Shown: positions 23,990 to 36,182 of the stretch, piece by piece | Numbering within the stretch: the stretch's first letter is position 1 | How the letters are laid out: each line of letters opens with the position of its first letter | Assembly: GCA_028583405.1 (NCBI GenBank) | Contig: CM053260.1 | Span: forward strand, 13,848,660-13,912,659 | DNA from: Pogonophryne albipinna | Taxonomy: Eukaryota; Chordata; Actinopteri; Perciformes; Artedidraconidae | Direction of reading: 5' to 3' | Length of the DNA stretch: 64,000 nt | The notes under the pieces: generated by a model | What the model was told of the DNA's origin: nothing | The model's database searches: none | The model's input: the letters and a program-made list of their open reading frames with translations, nothing else | Translations under genes and position numbers: made by a program

Positions 23990-24268
23990 TAGGGGAACTA
24001 CACTGTTAGCAGTAACTTGGTATGCATGTATTTCATGTTAGCTTAGCTTCTTAGCCTGAGCTAGCTCTGTTTACTTCCAGTTCGGAGGCAGCAGGTCCCG
24101 CCTCGGCTCCGCCTCTTTGCCCTTATTTGGAGCAGGCGGGATTAGACTCTGACGTCACAGTCGAGCCGTTAGTGGCCGACTCCGCCTACTAAGGGCTTCA
24201 CCGCAACTCTGCAGAATCCTATGGGTGACGTCACGGACACTACGTCCATATATATATACAGTCTATGT

Positions 24269-25060
24269 TTTTAACCCAAACCACCTACTGGTTAAAGCAC
24301 GTTATTACACGTTTAGAGTAATGCAATGCAGGTAGATTGTGTTGCTTTTTAATGACTGTTTAAAATGCCTTTTTATTAATGTCTTTTATTATTATTAACT
24401 ACTTGTTACTTGTTGCTAGGGACGCTGCTATCGATATTATTTCTGTTATGTTGTGTAACTGTTTAATGGTGTTATCTTTATTGCTACCCCCTTCCCGTCA
24501 ATGTGTTGGTCCACAGCGTAAACGTATTAGTTTAACAAAATCTGCATCTAAAATTGTGGCATAGATAGCCTACGTTATTTTCCCCTATGCAATTCTCCAT
24601 TTACTCAACAATAACACATAATTATCCTTGTGTTTATTTATTTGTTTGATTAATCAACACAAGTTGGAGTCCGTCAGGACCGAGGGTCGGAGCAGCTCAT
24701 TTGCTTTAGAGAATATTACACCCGGAAGTAAGTATTCTCTCCGCTTCGCTTGACAAACCCCGTGATAGTCCTCAAGCTCTGTGATTGGAGAGTGTGCTCC
24801 GAGGGTTACGGTTACGCCGAGCGTCGAACAGCACTTGGGAAATGGGATGGAACCACGGCAGACTGTCCAAAACTGGATTTGAACGGGTCCACCGCGTCCC
24901 CCCCTCCCCCACCCCTTCCCCAGAACTACACATGCTGGCTATTGTGTTTCGCAACATGTTCTCTATCTATGGCACGTCTCTACTGGGAGTTGTAGTTTTA
25001 AAAGACGTTTTCATATTTCCCATAATAAGAAGTTGCCAGTATTAAACTGTGTACATCCCT
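24269..25060 (+). repeat. promoter-like repeat, continuation of copy A plus related segment
   Basis: Resumes the host repeat (TTTTTAACCCAAACCACCTA). It then carries a segment, CTAGGGACGCTGCTATCGAT, also found inverted at 27790-27905, and a second CCCGGAAGTAAGTATTC block at 24721. At 24979 it holds CTGGGAGTTGTAGT, the reverse of a ZNF143-type site. Confidence 0.55.
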
Positions 25061-25321
25061 GGAGGTTTAGGGGAAAGGAAACACTCAAATTTAAAACATA
25101 TAATTAATAAATGGGTGAAAATTGCTTGTGCCCATAATGGGCAGCATTAATATATACCCACATGCCAGCTAAGGTCAGAAGAGCTTTATTTAACAGCTGG
25201 TCTTATGTTTGTGACCCCTCCTGTTGTTAATTGATAACATTACATTACATTAATTGATAAGCCTGAAACATGCACTTGTCAAGGTTCAGAGGCAAATTTT
25301 GCAAATATGGCAGTAGCCATC

Positions 25322-25440
25322 GATCAGCTTAAGATAAGATATACTTTATTGATCCCAAGTTGGAAACATTTGCGTTACATCAGCATGTGTAACTGTTGTA
25401 AATATGCAGTGGTGTTTATTTGTAAATCATTTAGTATAAT
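25322..25440 (-). repeat. LINE 3' tail fragment
   Basis: On the minus strand it reads CCAACTTGGGATCAATAAAG followed by TATATCTTATCTTA, the Rex1/L2-type end also seen at 35310-35355. Confidence 0.5.
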
Positions 25441-25467
25441 CACACAAATTCTGTGTTTTATATTTAA

Positions 25468-26228
25468 AGGTCCCATGTCATGCTTTTCCGGTTATTACCC
25501 GTCCCCTTGTGTGTTATGAAGGTTTGTATGCATGTAAACGGTCTGCAGAGTCAAAACCCTCAAAGTACACCATGTAGCGAGTAAAACTCTAACACAGAAA
25601 ATACCTCCCCAAAACGCCTCGTTGGAGATACGTCACTGTCCATTTGATTCTTCCGGGTACATCATGATGTCATGTCGTCCCCGGAACGAAATGGATCAAT
25701 CCGCGGAGCCGTTACGTTAAGCCCCCGCTGATTGGTCCAAATTGACCAATCCACGGACTTCCTCACACACTCAGTGCAGGCAGCTCTGCTGATTTCTCCT
25801 CCCTGGCTGCAGGCTGATAACAGACAGTTGGGATCGCGGCAAAATTCTCTCTGCAGACCCATTCTCACAGCGTTTATCAACCTTTTTCTTACTCAATATC
25901 AAGCCACACTTATTGTTTTTACTTCGGCTGTGACTTTGTGTGTGCTCAGGATGAGTTTCGCTGTGTATCGCTAAACAAGGAAATCACACCTCCACGGAGC
26001 TCAGCGCGATTCACAACGTCCCGACCAATCGGAGCACACTGGGCTCACAGGGAGGGGGGGGGCAAGAGCTGCAACGAGCCGTTTAGTGGAGAGAGTGAAT
26101 ACACATACTTTACAGAGATGCTGTATGCGAAACCAATGTGAGTTTGGAAAATTGCACAGTATAATTCTATTCTAGTAGACCTCAACAATGGAATTATGAT
26201 CAGTGGAAATGGCCATGACATGGGACCT
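25468..26228. mobile_element. second TTAA-flanked MITE family
   Basis: The terminal inverted repeat AGGTCCCATGTCATG is present at both ends, each flanked by TTAA (25464-25467 and 26229-26232). It is 761 bp with no transposase. The target and AGG- start resemble the 10651-11777 MITE, but the interiors are unrelated. Confidence 0.75.
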
Positions 26229-26601
26229 TTAACAATTCTGTGTTCTTTATTTATTGATTGTTCAATACCTGACAAGGCCGGAGATGAAATATCTACATAC
26301 ATCTTATAAGAGTATAATACATTATGTATAATATCAGTTAAAATAAGTGCTTCAACATAGTTAACATTGCTGGAAGTATGCACAAATATTGATAGATGTC
26401 TTGTAATGCACTATTGAGGAACCTGCGACCCAAGTTTTTCATTCAATGCATAACTACACCGTTTGTGAATATGATATGTCAATAAACCTTAGAAAATCTT
26501 GAAATCTTGAAAGGGATGTGCAAAATAGTCATTATATACAGTCTTTAATTATCTATTAGTAGAGAATAACGAGTAATGAATATACTTTATAGGGATCCTA
26601 T

Positions 26602-27282
26602 CAGTGGCGAACCGTCAGGGCCTTCAAGGTATTCAGAGAATACCCTGGAACACTCAGATAAAACAAACAAAAAAAATCGATTTAATTATATAAATAAAAT
26701 GTATATAAAATGAATAAATGAGAATCGTATCTGTGTTGTTGATCTGTAATATCACAGTGTTACGTTGATTTGTTTGTCCTTCTCGGACCATGCACTACGC
26801 ATTTCAGTGGTTTTGTGTTAGAAAAGAAAGCAACCAATCAGATCTTGTTCTGGGTCTCTGGGTAGAATATCCTTCAACCAAGGTATTCTACATCCTTGAT
26901 CGAATGCCCTGGCCGTTGCACTGAATGAGAGCGTACGTTTGGACTGACAGTTTGATCAACCAATTATATATTGATTTGTAGCCAATGGGCGTATTCTTTC
27001 AGAGTTTCCCTCGGTTCCAGGGTATTCTAGAAGGCCCGCTAGTTAACTGGCTCGAGACAGAAGATCTAGAAGAATGCGACGAAGCAATTTATGCCGTTTT
27101 ATTGTTTTTAACGTTGAAATGACAAGTGCAACAGGTGAAGATGAAGTTGTTGCGGAATTGTTGTGAGTACCTTTTTGAAGACGACGATTCAGTGAAAAGA
27201 CGGACATTATAATGCCGCGGAGTGGGGGGGGGGTGGGTGTGTCTACAGAAGGTCCAGTTGTCATAGCCACGGTTCGCCACTG
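26602..27282. mobile_element. hAT-type element with perfect 8 bp target duplication
   Basis: Inverted ends CAGTGGCGAACCGT and CACGGTTCGCCACTG bound 681 bp. GATCCTAT is duplicated exactly on both sides (26594-26601 and 27283-27290). It sits inside the promoter-like repeat, whose empty form (TTTATAGGGATC) is visible at 34083-34095. No transposase is encoded. Confidence 0.85.
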
Positions 27283-27539
27283 GATCCTATTAATATCTAA
27301 TAATAAAAATAATACATTTCAATAACATGCTTTAACCACTATGTGTCCCTTTATATCAACTGTGCACCGTTATGGTGTAAATACAGCCTATCTACCAATT
27401 GGATCAAATATAAAAGTCAGCCGAATTAGTGTTGATACTGCAAGGAGACGTATTGTGTGAAAAGAAATGTAAGATGTTGTTTAATTGCTGATATATTTAT
27501 GATCCACGTCACGTTTTCAGTTCCTCATGTTTGTCTAGA

Positions 27540-28506
27540 AGTCTTCTCATCAGGGCTCTATAAATAGAGAACTACGGCAGATATGTAATATTTAATGCAG
27601 CCGTGTATTACAATGCCGTTATGTGATGACTTTCAAAGAGAAAAGCAAGCACACTTTTTGTTTTAAATGTTTTCGGTCTGTTTCCGGTATTTGTTAATGA
27701 CGATGTGCTGTGAGATGTGAGACTGGAATTGCACAGGGGAAAATAACGTAGGCTATCTTTAGATGCGGATTTTGTTAAACTAATTTGTTTGTGCTGTGGA
27801 CCAACACTATACATTGACGGGGAAGGGGGTAGCAATAAAGATAACACCATTAAACAGTTACACAACATAACAGAAATAATATCGATAGCAGCGTCCCTAG
27901 CAACCACCTTGGTAACAATGAAAACGTTCTATGGACGCAATTTCCTGAAGTAATCTTCGTAATAACTAGCAAACTAAAGATCATGTACATCCACTGCACA
28001 CATAATCTGAAATAACAACTCATATTTCTCGCATCAAATGACATCAAAACGCATTTTAATGGCCAAACTAACTTTAAAATAGGCATTTTCCACCGAGAAT
28101 AAAACGAAGTTCGGCCATGTTTTTTTTTTCTGCAGGGAGAAATTTGAAGATCACGTGACATAGACGCTAGCCATTGGAATGAATGGTGAAAAAAAAAGGG
28201 GTTTGTCAAACAGAGCACATGGTGTAGTCCTAAACGATAGCTGGGGATTCTGCCATCCTTTACTCCGAACAAATATTTGTTTCTCCGAATCGAAGGGGAA
28301 AAATACAAAAGCATTGCACACAATTTAAACCAATCAATGTTGTGTAATTAACAAGGATAATCTGGTGTTTTTTAGTCGAGGAGTAGTGCAGATATCACTG
28401 TAAAATCAATCGACAGTAAGGGGAATACTTACTTCCGGGTGTACAATTCTCCGTTATCCAATGGAAATGGACGCTCACATTGCCTTTAAGGGCAGCCGAC
28501 ACAAAT
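27540..28506 (-). repeat. promoter-like interspersed repeat, copy B (inverted)
   Basis: On the minus strand it reproduces the block order of copy A (CCGGAAGTAAGTATTC at about 28424-28440, CGATTCGGAGAAAC, TAGCTGGGGATTCTG). It lacks the ACTACACTACCCAG block and carries an extra A+T-rich segment, 27700-27910, shared with 24400-24560. Confidence 0.65.
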
Positions 28507-28643
28507 AGGGTGACCAGGTCCCAACAAACCAAATGTGGGACAAGGAGTATGTTTGTGTGGGACAATGTGGGACACCCTCTCAACAGCACCCCGCCCCCCC
28601 CCCCCTCTGTTTAATTTGGTTTATTCAACAGCATCCAATAAAC

Positions 28644-30237
28644 CAGGGTTGCCAACTCTCACGCATCTAGCGTGTGACACACGTTTTCACTCTCAATCTC
28701 ACGCTCTCACGCTGCCCAAACTATTCTCACGCCAAAAACAAGAATACGGAAGACTAGAAACGGTTTTGAAAACTTTTGTCACGTAGTGATCGTCTTCTCA
28801 ATAGAGCATCTTTGATAATGTCTTCTGGCCAATCAGAATCAAGATAACGGCGTGGTGTTGTTGCAGGAAGTCCCGACGGAGAATACTTCTGCTGTAGTAC
28901 ATCTCTATATACATCGATACAACATTACGTGTTGATAGAAATCAACACGTAATGAAATAAGACCCCACGGTTTGATGATTGATAGGTGTGTGGGCTGTCT
29001 TTCATTTTGACACACAGAACAGTGGGGGCTATCCACCCTTATGGATAAGGGTAGAGGAGGGAAGAGGCTGTGTGAATGACTTTACATTGTGGATCCACAA
29101 TGTAAAGTCATTCACAGCCTCTTCCCTCTTCTCTCTGTGAGGAGCAGCAGGTTCAGCTTTCAGAACAAAGTAACACAAAACTAAAATGGCATTCATTTTT
29201 TAAATATGTCGTGTGGTAATATATTTATTTATTTGTCTTCTCAAGAGAGTACCAGAATGTGTATTTTATGTTAGTAAGATCTCCTGGGGGAGAATCCCCC
29301 CAGACCCCCCTGCAGGGGTTGGGTTTTCAGCATGTCAACTCTTTCACCTGTGGGGAAATTGCAGGATTGGCTCCAAGTCGCCCTTTTTATTTACTTCAAG
29401 ACAAATGTGCCTTTTTATTTGATACAGTTCAATTTGGATTGAGACAGGGAAATAATCTAAACCTCACGCGTGGCGTTTCACTGTCAAGGGGAGCGTGTAT
29501 GTAATTACATTGCAAATACTGACTTGAGCCCCACCATAGATTACCCAACAAAAATACTCTGGAGCCGAACTGCCGACCCGTATTGCGCATGCGCAGATCT
29601 AAGATCCAGTAGAAATTATAAAAAAGTAAAAGTCTGCTGCTTATTGTTCTACTAGGCCAAAATACAGTCAAAGAGTATATGAGAGTGAGAGTGTGTTAAT
29701 TAATATATTTGGCAGTTTGGAGTAAGTCTGTAGATTTGTTTGTGTGTGTGTGTTTCATGTATGGGCCTCTCACGATAATTAATTAATATTAATATACATT
29801 TTCCCGGAAATTATTGCGATAAACGATAATATTGTCGGCACCGTTGTATGACCATTTTAGACCCCTGACATAATGATAATATATAATAATAATTCAAGTA
29901 CATCCTTTCAAACTGCTAGTCACATCCTCATGTAAATGGCAATTTATCGAGTTCATTTTTATTTATCGTACGATAAGTCAATTAATTGCTTATCGCGACA
30001 GGCACACAATAAAACAGTGGAAACAAACATGTGTTTGACTTTCATTAGTGAATAAAACTGTGTGCCCTTTATAGTCTGTGTCCAATATTGTGTATTTGTA
30101 TATATTGTATATATATCCTATATATATGCTAAGGTCCCGCTGCTGACATGATAGCAGTCATTTCGTGTGCATATGTGTAATTAAACCCATGATATCAAAA
30201 TCTTACTCCAGCCAGGTACCCAAAGTTGGCAACCCTG
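28644..30237. mobile_element. hAT-like element with CAGGGTTGCCAAC ends
   Basis: CAGGGTTGCCAAC at the left and GTTGGCAACCCTG at the right bound 1594 bp. AATAAAC is duplicated on both sides (28637-28643 and 30238-30244). It contains a near-perfect hairpin (29057-29128) and a smaller inverted-repeat element, TCTCACGATAATTAATTA to TTATCGCGACAGG (about 29763-30007). No transposase. Confidence 0.7.
29057..29128. repeat. near-perfect 72 bp hairpin
   Basis: GAGGGAAGAGGCTG..TGAATG is followed by its complement around GGATCC, with a single 2 bp (TG) bulge in the left arm. Confidence 0.85.
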
Positions 30238-30504
30238 AATAAACAATGACAGAAAGTGAGGCCAAATGTAGTCATAATTTAGTATCTTAATAAAGAATAG
30301 TAAACTAAGGCTAACCAAGGCAGCAGGCATTATTCACTTCAAGTGTTTAGAAATGCATCTTCCTAATTCAACTAGTGTATTAGGCTACCTGTAAAAGTAG
30401 GCACAAAATAAATTAATAGATCAAATAAAACCATAAGTACAAATGAAAACTGTTCAGGAGGGAACAAAAACATAATAATACATAAAATAAAATAGCTTTC
30501 AGTT

Positions 30505-31110
30505 TTGTCCATCACAGCAACAACAGGTGGGCCCCCCCAGTGTGTGGGCTATTTTGTCACCTATACCACTGGTGTCTTTAACTCTGTCAAACAACTCTCC
30601 ACAGAGGCAGGGGCAAGCACATCTGTTATTATGGACGCTGCTTTTGTACGACCACATGACATTTTCTTTACTATCTCAGAGTCTGGAAAAATGGTCGGCG
30701 CTAGCTTGTTACCACAGTCACTATGGTAACACTGGTTATTTCTGCTGCTGTTACCTTGTCTGAGTGGCCATCATTTTTTGGTTTGAGTAGGAATGTCTCC
30801 ATAGAGTGGGATGTCTCTTTTTGAGCGACACGTTTCTTGTGATAATCGCATTCTCGGTGTCTTTTTACGTCGTAGCACCGCCATGTGAAATTGAAAAATT
30901 ACTCTTGCAAAGATTGCAAACAACTCTCTGAGAGTCCGCCCTGCACTGGCTTCACCCACGGGTAAGTGTCTTCCCAGTCTTTGTTGTATGTGCATCTTCT
31001 TTTCTTCTTAGGTGTAGTTTCAGTTTCCTCCATTTTCCATAACCTGCTGCCTTGCCTTTTTCTGTCAGGCCCCCCCTTTGGAGAGAAAAAAAAGTCGGGC
31101 CCCCCCAACA
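30505..31110 (-). pseudogene. decayed hAT-like transposase, BED-type zinc finger N-terminus
   Basis: On the minus strand KRRCTYNKDWEDTYPWVKP leads, after frame changes, to CNLCKSNFSISHGGAT, then VKRHRECDYHKKR and CGRTKAASIITDVLAPASVE. This is the C-x2-C ... H-x4-5-H finger and linker of the hAT-derived proteins common in fish (ZNF862-like). Stops and frameshifts show it is dead. Confidence 0.6.
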
Positions 31111-31125
31111 CAAATAGTCAGGCTC

Positions 31126-31470
31126 AGTGGTGGCGCCAGAGATTTCCTTTGGGGGTGCTTTGACGTTTAGGGGTTCCCATTAATGTACCGGTCGCTACAG
31201 AGGAGTTTTCTACTGCAACATTCCCCACGCATATACACAGTGCGACTGTTACAATGAAGGCTCGATAATCAGCTCACGGCATATAGGTGTAAGCAGGGGT
31301 AAAGTGCTATTTTTATAGGTGGTGTGTGGACCTCACATAGGGGGTTCCAGGGGCAAGCTCCCCCGGGAAGATTTATTTTTAAATATGGAAGTTAAAAGCA
31401 TCAATCTGGTGCACTTTGAGAGCAAAATGAAGAGATCTATGGATACATCTCTCAACACCCATATGAAACA
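31126..31470 (+). repeat. fragment related to the 22786-23989 element
   Basis: It begins CAGTGGTGGCGCCAGAGATT. From about 31345 it matches 22925-23010 (CCCCGGGAAGATT, GCATCAATCTGGTGCACTTT). I could not locate its other end. Confidence 0.45.
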
Positions 31471-32006
31471 GAACTGTAAACAGATTTACTTTTTCTTTAT
31501 GGATATTTTACAAATCACCCTTTTAAACGTTATTCTTGTTTTACTGTCGTATAGTATTTCATACCTGTTTTTCATTTATTTTCTTATTTTTTTAGAACTA
31601 TAATGATCATATAAACGTGCGCCTCGGAAATAATTGTTCACATTAATGGTGACCAAAACATTTGAAACCCACTGAGATAACTTAGACTAAAGTTAACTAT
31701 CTAAACACTGAGAGAGTCCTTTAGCTCACTGAGTCTCTCAGTCTGACAGGAGAGGACTCTCCTCCACTTTGTTGTTGAAAAACATCCGTTAGCGTAGCTC
31801 GCTAGCACCAGAAGCTAACAACAACGATCTCCAGTACCGGTGCGCTCTCTCTCTCTCTCTCGCTCGCGCACACAAAATGGCTCGTTCCACACACACACAC
31901 AGAGCCGAGCTTTAATGAAACACAGAGACCCAGACGTAATAGTACTGTACTGAATCATATTATTTTCGAATCAATAATTTTTCAAATTATGATTTTTTTG
32001 TACTAG

Positions 32007-32150
32007 AGTAAAAGTAGAAGTACTCAGATCTTGTACTTTAGTAGAAGTACTCAGATCTTGTACTTAATAAAAGTAGAAGTACTCAGATCTTGTACTTGAG
32101 TAAAAGTAGAAGTACTCAGATCTTGTACTTGAGTAAAAGTAGAAGTACCA
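32007..32150. repeat. minisatellite, about 32 bp unit
   Basis: Four to five tandem units of GTAGAAGTACTCAGATCTTG plus TACTTGAGTAAAA, with small length variants. Confidence 0.9.
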
Positions 32151-32897
32151 GAGTGTAGGAATACTCTGTTACAGTAAAAGTCCTGCATTCAAAATGTTCC
32201 TCAAGTGAAAGTAGAAAAGTATTATAAAAATACTAAGAGGCATGAAAATACATTTTCAAAATGCTCAACAGTGCTGCCAAAATTATAAACTGACTGCTAC
32301 ACAATTAAAATAAATGCTTTTATATATTTCTATACTCTTTGGCGTTTCTGTTATTATTACCTGCTGCTTTAGTTGTTCTGACTGCTAAAATCCTGTTATT
32401 CCTCATTTTAAAGCCGATATTCCGTGGGGTCGGGGGGCTCGGATCCTTGTCACCTTTTTCATACCTGATGAGTTTGCATCCCTGACTACAGTTGCTTTAG
32501 CTTGTAGAAGTTAGTAAGCCTACTATTTGATGTGTTTTAGATAGGCATCTGCATCAGACAGCATATGGTTATTGAAATAAATATATATGCAGTTACGACA
32601 TACAAGATGTGCCTTTAATAAATCTCACACTACTAAGGCAGCCGGCGGTTCCACCAGGGGCGTCAATCCCGGGGGGGGGGGGGGGGGGTTTCGTCCCCCC
32701 CTAGCTTCAGATTGGACCCCCTAAGTCATTTAGAATAATAAAAATAAATGTTAAAATAATTAATTTTTTGATAATAAATCAGTAAAATCAGGAAAAAAAT
32801 AAGAATTAAATAACATAACCCTAACCCTAAAACCGAAATAAAGTAACCAAAAACCGAAAAGAAACTAACAAAATCCGCCATTATCCGGCAAATTTTT

Positions 32898-32960
32898 GCG
32901 CACAATTTCGGAGCGCACAATTTCGGAGCGCACAATTTCGGAGCGCACAATTTCGGCGCG
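32898..32960. repeat. 15 bp tandem repeat, four copies
   Basis: Four copies of GAGCGCACAATTTCG, within a decayed segment that follows a G(>15) run at about 32670. Translation gives repeated short peptides on both strands; there is no sign they are used. Confidence 0.9.
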
Positions 32961-33036
32961 ACCGCCACGACGACTCAGAAGGTGCCCTTTTTTTTCTCTT
33001 GAGCACCTGCCCCTATACATGTCTGTGCACGCCACT

Positions 33037-34090
33037 GGCATTGTGTGTAATACAACTGTGATTTTTATTAAATTAGTTAGTTTTTAAGGAAGGCCAGAGC
33101 TTCAGCTGTGTCCAATAGATTGTTCCCTTTTAGTTAACGTTTTTTAAAAGAACATTATATTCCGATTTGATCATGTCCCCTTTATTGTATTACGGAGAGC
33201 AATGTGAGCGTCCATTCCCATTGGATAACGGAGGATTTTACACCCGGAAGTGAGTATTCTCCTTACTGTCGATTGATTTTACAGTGATATCTGCATTACT
33301 CATCAACTCAAAAACACCAGATTATCCTTGTTGATTACACAACATTGATTGGTTTAAGTTGTGTACAATGTTTTTGTAATTTACCCCTTCGATTCGGAGA
33401 AACAAATATTTGTTCAGTTTAGGATGGCCGAAGACACTACACTACCCAGAATCCTCAGCTATTGTTCCGCGTTGCCTCAAGCTCTGTGATTGGTTGACCT
33501 CCAACTGCATTCCATATTAAAAAAAACGTTTCGTAAAAGATAAATCATACTTTATTCAGCAGTGCTTGCTTTACTCTTTGAAAGTCATCACATGAATGCA
33601 TTGTAATAAATGGTTTGGCTGTATTAAATATTACACATCTGTCGTAGTTCTTTATTTATCTACAGAGATCTGGCCTCAAAATAGACCGGAAACTACTCTT
33701 TTACCGTTCTGTTTTAATTTCACAATAAAGTTAGTAGTAATAATTTGTTTTGATATTATTGTTTTTTTATTAACTACTAGACCGCTGGGTCATGTTAAGA
33801 CCATCTTTTCTGTGTTGCTGTGGGGTTTTTCCATCGCTTTTGTGTTACAAATATCAAAACAATAACAGAATATGTCCGTCGTAAACTAAACCAGAAACAG
33901 CAGTATATTTTATTTTGTTAACACTGTAAACTTGACAGCTTTTTAACCCATACCTCCTACTGGTTAAAGCACATTATTACACGTTTAGAGTAATATTGAA
34001 ATCTTGAAAAGGGATGTCCAAAATAGCAATTATATACAGTTTTTAATTAACTATTTGTAGAGAATAACGAGTAATGTATATACTTTATAG
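33037..34090 (+). repeat. promoter-like interspersed repeat, copy C (most complete)
   Basis: It has all blocks in order: CACCCGGAAGTGAGTATTC (33241), TTTTACAGTGATATCTGC, CGATTCGGAGAAAC, ACTACACTACCCAGAATCC (33437), CTCTGTGATTGGTTGAC (33482), and the uninterrupted GTCGTAAACTAAACC...TTTTTAACCC centre. It is therefore the reference for what has been disrupted in copy A. Confidence 0.7.
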
Positions 34091-34132
34091 GGATCTGCAG
34101 ATAAATATTTAGTCTTCTCAAGCACCAACAAT

Positions 34133-34330
34133 CATTACATTACATTACATTGCATTTAGCTGACGCTTTTATCCAAAGCGACTTACAATAAGACCAACAA
34201 AATACAAGCTTGAAGAAAACAGAATCATATAAGTACATCAGGTTTCATAGAGCCAAAACATTTCAAGTGCTACTCAACTGGCTTTAGATAAGCCAGTCCT
34301 CCAATCAAATATCTCTCCTGATTGTTGGCA
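34133..34330 (+). repeat. dispersed teleost repeat with ATTACATTAC start
   Basis: ATTACATTACATTACATTGC followed by ATTTAGCTGACGCTTTTATC and CCAAAGCGACTTACAA. I recognise this as a very common fish interspersed sequence; I cannot assign the family. Confidence 0.5.
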
Positions 34331-34449
34331 CTTGACAATCACCTTCCCTGAATTTTACTCAGGTGTAACTAAAGTCTGCTTTAAGGGTTGTTTATATTTC
34401 ACATCATTAATCAGAATCTGTAAAGTAACTCAAATAAATGTAGTGGAGT

Positions 34450-35412
34450 AAAAATACCAGGTTAACCTTAAAGAAAGCCCTCAGGATTATAAAAGACCCC
34501 CATCACCCCAGCCACAAACTGTTCTGTCTGCTGCCGTCTGGCACAACAGCCGCATTCTAGGAGAGGATGTGGCTGTTGTGGAGGACTACAAGTACCTGGG
34601 AGTGCACTTATGGGCTGAACTGGATGATCAACACTGACGCTGTGTACAAGAAGGGGATGAAAAGACTCTATTTTCTGAGGAAGCTGAGATCCTTCCACGT
34701 GTGCAGCGAGATGCTGGAGATCTTCTAGTCTGTTGTGGCCAGTGCACTCTTCTTTGCTGCGGTCTGCTGGGGGGGCAGCATCAGAGCCGGTGACACCAGC
34801 AGGATCAATAAACTGATCAGGAAAGCTGGGTCTGTCATCGGCATCAAGCTGGACCCCTTTGAAGCTGTGGTGGAGAGGAGGACACTGAACAGGCTGTTGT
34901 CCATGATGGATAACCCCACCCATCCTCTCCACCTGCAGCTGGACAGTCAACGGAGCTCCTTCTCCAACAGACTGCTGACAAGGACCGATACAGGAACACA
35001 TTCCTGCCCACTGCAATAACTCTGTACAATAAATCACCTCTGGCTGGAAGAGAACTCTCTGCTCCATAGTTTCTCTTGTAATACAACCTCGCTGTACATT
35101 TTACACATATATAATCTGTTCAATATTTGATATTCCATATTCCATCGTCATATATTTTTGAATATGTATATTTGCATATATAATATCTACATGTATAATT
35201 TCTATTTCAACACGTATATTTTCTATTTTCTTTTCTTTCTATTCTTGTTTATTTGTAGTTTTGTTTTATTGTAAAATGCCTTGTCTTTTATGCTGCTGCA
35301 ACAAAAACAATGTCCCAAATTGGGATCAATAAAGTACCATCTTATCTTATCTTACATCCGGACTAAAACCACCAGACTCAGGGACAGTTTCATCCCACAG
35401 GCCATAAGACTA
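34450..35412 (+). pseudogene. LINE (Rex1/L2-like) ORF2 3' fragment with tail
   Basis: In broken frames the plus strand reads VVEDYKYLGVHL, then INTDAVYKKGMKRLYFLRKL. From 34735 it reads ASALFFAAVCWGGSIRAGDT, RINKLIRKAGSVIG and RYRNTFLPTAITLYN. The 3'UTR ends AATTGGGATCAATAAAGTAC plus (CTTAT)n at about 35345. A second LINE piece follows and is interrupted at 35413. Confidence 0.75.
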
Positions 35413-36182
35413 TTATGGCGCGTTTCCACTGCAACGGGTAGCTCGCTTTAAGCGTGCCGAGCCGTGCGGGGCCCGTTTTTGGTTGCGTTTCCACTTGGCC
35501 TAGTTTTGGCCCGGGGCTACTTTTTCACCTTTTTTCTGGCCCGACTAAATCGTGGTTCTAGGGCCAGGAACAACCAGGCTGAGTCGGGCTGAGCATGCTA
35601 AACTAGAGAGAGAATCGCTGGCAAGGGGGCTACAACTACAACAAGATGAACATATTTGACCGTGATTTAATTTTAATACACGTTTCAGAATGATGCCGAA
35701 GTAACAACATACTGATACCGGTTAGTAAAAACCATGAATTAATGCTTTGACAAGTCTGCAGACAGACGGCAGGCGAAAAACCCTTTTAAAATGCGTGCTT
35801 TCTAAATGGAGCTTGGCTAAGCTAACGTTATATATGCTCCGACCGTCCACACTCACAACAACGGCATATACAGACATAAATAAACCAGCGACTGTATTCG
35901 CCATGACACAGGCAGTCTGTGGTTTGTACTTGTTTAACTTTTGTCTAGTTTCTGAACAGATATGAAGAGCTGTGAGCTCTGAGTGCTAAGAGCTAACGGC
36001 TGTGTTGTTGTTTGGGGCGCTCATTGAAGATGACGTCACGGCTCCGCCTACACTGCGTTACTATAGTAACTACCCCAGTTCCTAAACTGTAATGGAAGCG
36101 CAGCATTAAAGTGAGCCGGGCCTAATAAGGCCTAACCAAACCGAGCGAGGCCGAGCTAGGCCTGCAGTGGAAACGCGCCATA
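35413..36182. mobile_element. inverted-repeat element with TTATGGCGCG ends
   Basis: TTATGGCGCGTTTCCACTGC at the left is matched by GCAGTGGAAACGCGCCATAA at the right, giving about 770 bp. It splits a LINE 3' segment (35356-35412 and 36183-36395). No transposase is visible. The left mirror arm begins inside this element. Confidence 0.75.

Larger units (their letters stand above)
17599..24267. mobile_element. composite nest of DNA transposons bounded by CATAGACTG repeats
   Basis: The outer ends are inverted repeats of more than 200 bp, reading CATAGACTGTAT at the left and its complement at the right. They include blocks such as GGCGGAGTCGGCCACTAACG and CGCCTCGGCTCCGCCTCTTT. Further CATAGACTG-type ends lie at about 21114 and 22515, so several related elements are stacked. 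Inside are a LINE fragment (19128-19841), a foldback pair around 21467-22135 and a hAT-like element (22786-23989). The host repeat resumes at TTTTTAACCC after 24267. Confidence 0.6.

Noticed and set aside
24750..25045. Short frames near 24785-25045
   Set aside because: They lie in the promoter-like repeat, overlap each other in several frames, and have no recognisable motif.
32898..32960. CRISPR-like or coding tandem repeat
   Set aside because: The 15 bp units are directly adjacent with no spacers, in a fish genome, within decayed repeat DNA; an ordinary minisatellite.
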